Positions 61,071 to 64,000 of a stretch of DNA of 64,000 nucleotides are shown one piece after another; within the stretch, counting starts at the first letter, position 1; each line of letters begins with the position of its first letter. The position numbers and the translations under genes were made by a program. Origin of the DNA: Ceriagrion tenellum. Its lineage: Eukaryota; Arthropoda; Insecta; Odonata; Coenagrionidae. The stretch is taken from positions 129,437,894 through 129,501,893 of the forward strand of contig OY720635.1 of NCBI GenBank assembly GCA_963169105.1, given 5' to 3'. A model generated the notes under the pieces. That model worked only from the letters and a program-made list of their open reading frames with translations. It made no database searches and was not told the origin of the DNA.

Positions 61071-61640
61071 AGTTACTGATAGTCACACAGAAATTTGGAA
61101 AATAGTGAACGCTGCAAAATTTCTCAGCCACCGCGATGAATGACCTTGGAGGGGTCGAAAAATTGTCAGAGGAGGGGTCAAAAATTAATGATTATATTTA
61201 CCAGGAAATCGAATCAGTTAACAATAAGGGCGGCCAGGGTTCAAATTCCTGCAGAGGGGGATATTTTTCAGAGGACACCTGATCCTTACTTGTGTGTCTC
61301 TCTTGGATGGCACTTAAAGTACATTGCTCCGTCAGTTGGACAAGACGCTAAACACAGTCACTGAACGTCGCATAGAAATTTGAAAAAGAAGGGAGAATTG
61401 AGAATGGTGTCATATTTCTCAGCCACCGTGATGACAGGCTACAGATGCGTCGAAAAATTGGCAGAGGAATAATGGTTATCTTTAACAGAGAATCGAATCA
61501 GCTAACGATACTGGCGGCCACGGTTCAAATCCCTGCAGAGGAGGATATTTTTCAGAAGACATTTGACCCCTACTTGTGTGCCTCTCTTGGAGGGAAATTC
61601 AAGCGCAGTATTCCGTCAGTCGGACGAGATGTTTAACACA
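61071..61640 (+). repeat. tandem dimer of a tRNA-related SINE, 285-bp units
   Basis: Units 61071-61355 and 61356-61640 align end to end. Each has TTTCTCAGCCACCG.GATGA, GAATCAG.TAAC.AT, a B box (GGTTCAAATTCC and GGTTCAAATCC), then CCTGCAGAGG.GGATATTTTT and CTTGTGTG.CTCTCTTGGA. Each ends AACACAG. The B box with an upstream GTTAAC-type D-arm remnant suggests tRNA ancestry. Identity is roughly 80%. Confidence 0.8.
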
Positions 61641-64000
61641 GCTCCCTTCGGCTCCATCCATTAAGATCAGCCTAATGCCGACGCCGGATTTCTCTCCATC
61701 CTTCCTTCCCTTCCCCAATGATCCTTCCCCTTCCCAGCTAGCTCCTATGGCGCAAAAAACCTCAGTCGTTGGTCACTTTCCTCAAATAACCAACAAACCA
61801 ATCGAATCAGAGAGCTTCTAATAACCGGATAGACCACTTCGTCTCCCACGATTCCTGCTTTAAAGAAATATTTTGGTTGGACTAATGGAATTAGACGCAG
61901 TGGAGCTGTTTCTTAAGGTGCAGAGTAATTTTGAAGGTTATTTAGGTAGAATATCAGGACGTCACTATGTTGGAAAGCTCTGATGTTAATGTGTGTCTTA
62001 GGATAAAGCCGACCATAGTGGTGGCGAGGTTGCATCCCCGCGTCCAAGTTTAAACGCCGCGCTCCCTGGGTGGTTTTAGGCCAACCAGGGTATGAATACG
62101 TGCGCTCATATAGATATTTGAAAAAGGTAATTGATGAAAGCTATTACTCATAAAGAAATAATTCTTCTTATTATCAATTCCTTAAGAAGAGTAAGATGAC
62201 TTCAACAACATATAATTGCACATGATGTAATATTTCGAGTCGATTATGAATCTGAACACACTTAATTTATCAGTCGCAAATACACATGATGAAAATATCC
62301 TCCGTCACCATTCTTTGTGCCATTGAATGTTATGATTATATCTTTTTATGAGAGCACATTTTATAAGATCGCCATATTTTAAGAATGCATTACATTTCGA
62401 CGCTTGAGAAGGTGACGAGACTAAAGAAAAAGTAGCGACGGTACGCCAAATGTCGCAAGTCCATTCAGTTTCAATGTGAAGTGAACTCCCAGAGATTTAG
62501 GGAATGATTACTGCCTTGAGATTCAGGAAATTTCGACACAATGATCCTTATTATGTCGAAGGAATGTTGCAGGAGCACAGTAATTTGAAATGTGAAGCTA
62601 CGTAGGACTTACGGTGAAAAACTCAGATTCAAAATTTACGTGAGATGTAAGGGTTGTATTATTTATTTCACAGTAACAACTCACCCGGACTCAGACTTGT
62701 AAAAGCTGAACCTTAAATTTGTAAAAGTTGTACCTTAAAAAAGCTGAACCTTGAATTTGAAAAAAATCAGCCACCAAAATTAATATGATGCGTTGGAGAG
62801 GCCCGCCTGATGGGAGGAGAACAAATTACAATTAAAGCATATATTAAAGAAGATGGAACCATACGGTGACATAGCGAAGGAAAATACTGATAGCCAATAA
62901 AATGCGCACTTGGCCATATTGAATGCAACAATTGTACAAACAATAACCTGAAACAGGCAAAAGTTGTGGAATTGTCGCTGTGCAGCTATACGTTATGTAG
63001 AAAAATGGAAAATAATTTTCTAAAAACCTATGATTATTCAAGTTTTTCATTGATGAACGACTAGCACGCGATATCCTCGTTACGAGGATGAGTTTCCACA
63101 GAAAAAACAGGCTTTACTTTCATTAAGACACCATATACTGGCATTTTAAATCCATGTGGTAGAGCATAAAGGCAATGCGGAAATGTAAATTAATTTCCGT
63201 TTGTAAATGGAGAATTAAAGGCGGAGGAGAATAGTTAAGTTAAGAAAACGAAATGAACTTTAGTATCATATGAAGCGAGAGAAAATTGGTTTTCTTCAAG
63301 CATATAGAGTCGATACACAAGCTTAAAAGGAAAAAACGACTATTTCAAAGCACTACAAAACTGGAACATGGACCATGAGATTCACAGTGGATGAGGATTA
63401 ATTCATTTGAGGATATACAAGATAGTTGAAGAGTTGATTTGGTGGTATTTCGATATGATATAATAATAATAACCTTTGTAATATTCCACACTGTTTTATT
63501 ACTAGTAAACAAACCTGACCGGTTTCAATGTACACACATCATTATCAGAGGCAAAATACAGCATAAAGAGGTGGTGGCTTGATATACATATATACAGGGT
63601 ACAAAAGGGAAACAAAAGAAGATATGAAGGTATCCGCCGCCGCCAGTTCATTTTCCGTGAGGTGGAAACGACATAAAAGACAAAAAAATATGCAGGTGTT
63701 TCAGATCCCTCCGCTAAAAACTTACCTCCTCCGGTCGGAAGCTCTCGTTTATCACCGGTAAGGGTAAGTAGTGGGAAGGAAGGGTAAGGGTTAGCAAACC
63801 ACAACCACTAGGAGGCCGACACCATGAGGCGGATTGCCGTCAAAAGGACGACAACGGGCCCCCGCCTCCCCCTAGTCCTCGTAGATGTTGGGTTCCCCCA
63901 ACAACGTTAGACAAGTCCTCGCCAGTCTCGCTTGCGCGAAAACTTACCACACACTTGTCTAGAACCGGCGAAGCCCATTACCCAAATTCTTGGGATAGGG
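61641..64000. other. non-coding; minor repeats
   Basis: 62695-62762 is a three-unit imperfect tandem repeat (TTGTAAAAGCTGAACCTTAA type, about 22-25 bp). 63495-63550 carries one arm of the foldback family seen at 47297 (CCGGTTTCAATG...ATCATTATCAG), with a hammerhead-like core on the - strand at 63521-63548. The last 200 bases are GC-rich with a GGGTTCCCCCAACAA hairpin. No coding signal is recognised. Confidence 0.45.

Noticed and set aside
60451..61131. 226-codon open frame on the - strand, the longest in the window
   Set aside because: It follows a purine-rich tract on the + strand, so the translation is S/P/L/F-rich by composition. No domain, no splice sites, no codon bias.

Overview
This is a eukaryotic nuclear window, most likely from an insect or a close arthropod relative. 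The base composition is AT-rich, and there is no operon-like gene packing and no long uninterrupted coding frame. The few convincing coding signals are one spliced exon and many decayed transposable elements: RTE-like non-LTR retrotransposons, Penelope-like elements, a hAT transposase tail, tRNA-derived SINEs and foldback elements. The species cannot be fixed from the sequence alone.

Genes. The best-supported host gene signal is a 278-base 3'-terminal exon on the + strand (10718-10995). It has a strong splice acceptor, GC-rich codon ends, a cysteine-rich C-terminal protein segment and a UTR-like stretch after it. I do not recognise the family. A weaker internal-exon candidate lies at 14985-15099. 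No complete gene can be assembled, so most of the window is intronic or intergenic. Long open frames in the GC-rich patches look like by-products of composition and are not called.

Layout. 1-9480 is AT-rich sequence without recognisable genes. 9480-16330 holds dispersed repeats A and B, a Penelope-like 3' end, the cysteine-rich exon and its 3' UTR. 16330-25500 holds several local tandem duplications, a CpG-rich patch (20880-21480), a non-LTR fragment, a palindromic insertion and a TATA-containing GC patch. 25200-31000 holds tRNA-like and dispersed repeats. 31000-46000 holds hAT remnants, a minisatellite, two larger RTE-like fragments and a Penelope-like element with inverted ends. 46000-54100 holds two foldback elements, a GC-rich TATA-containing candidate promoter, an inverted-repeat element with a tRNA-like segment, and two antisense non-LTR fragments. 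54100-64000 holds GC-rich patches, three copies of a reverse-transcriptase tail, another fragmented non-LTR element and a tandem dimer of a tRNA-related SINE.

Two patterns stand out. First, the ends of several elements that otherwise look different carry a similar core, CTGA-x-x-A, then a short hairpin, then GAAAC, which resembles a hammerhead ribozyme core. Second, the window has an unusual number of local two-copy direct duplications with periods of about 120-550 bp. One of these was later interrupted by a palindromic insertion, so the order of events can be read.
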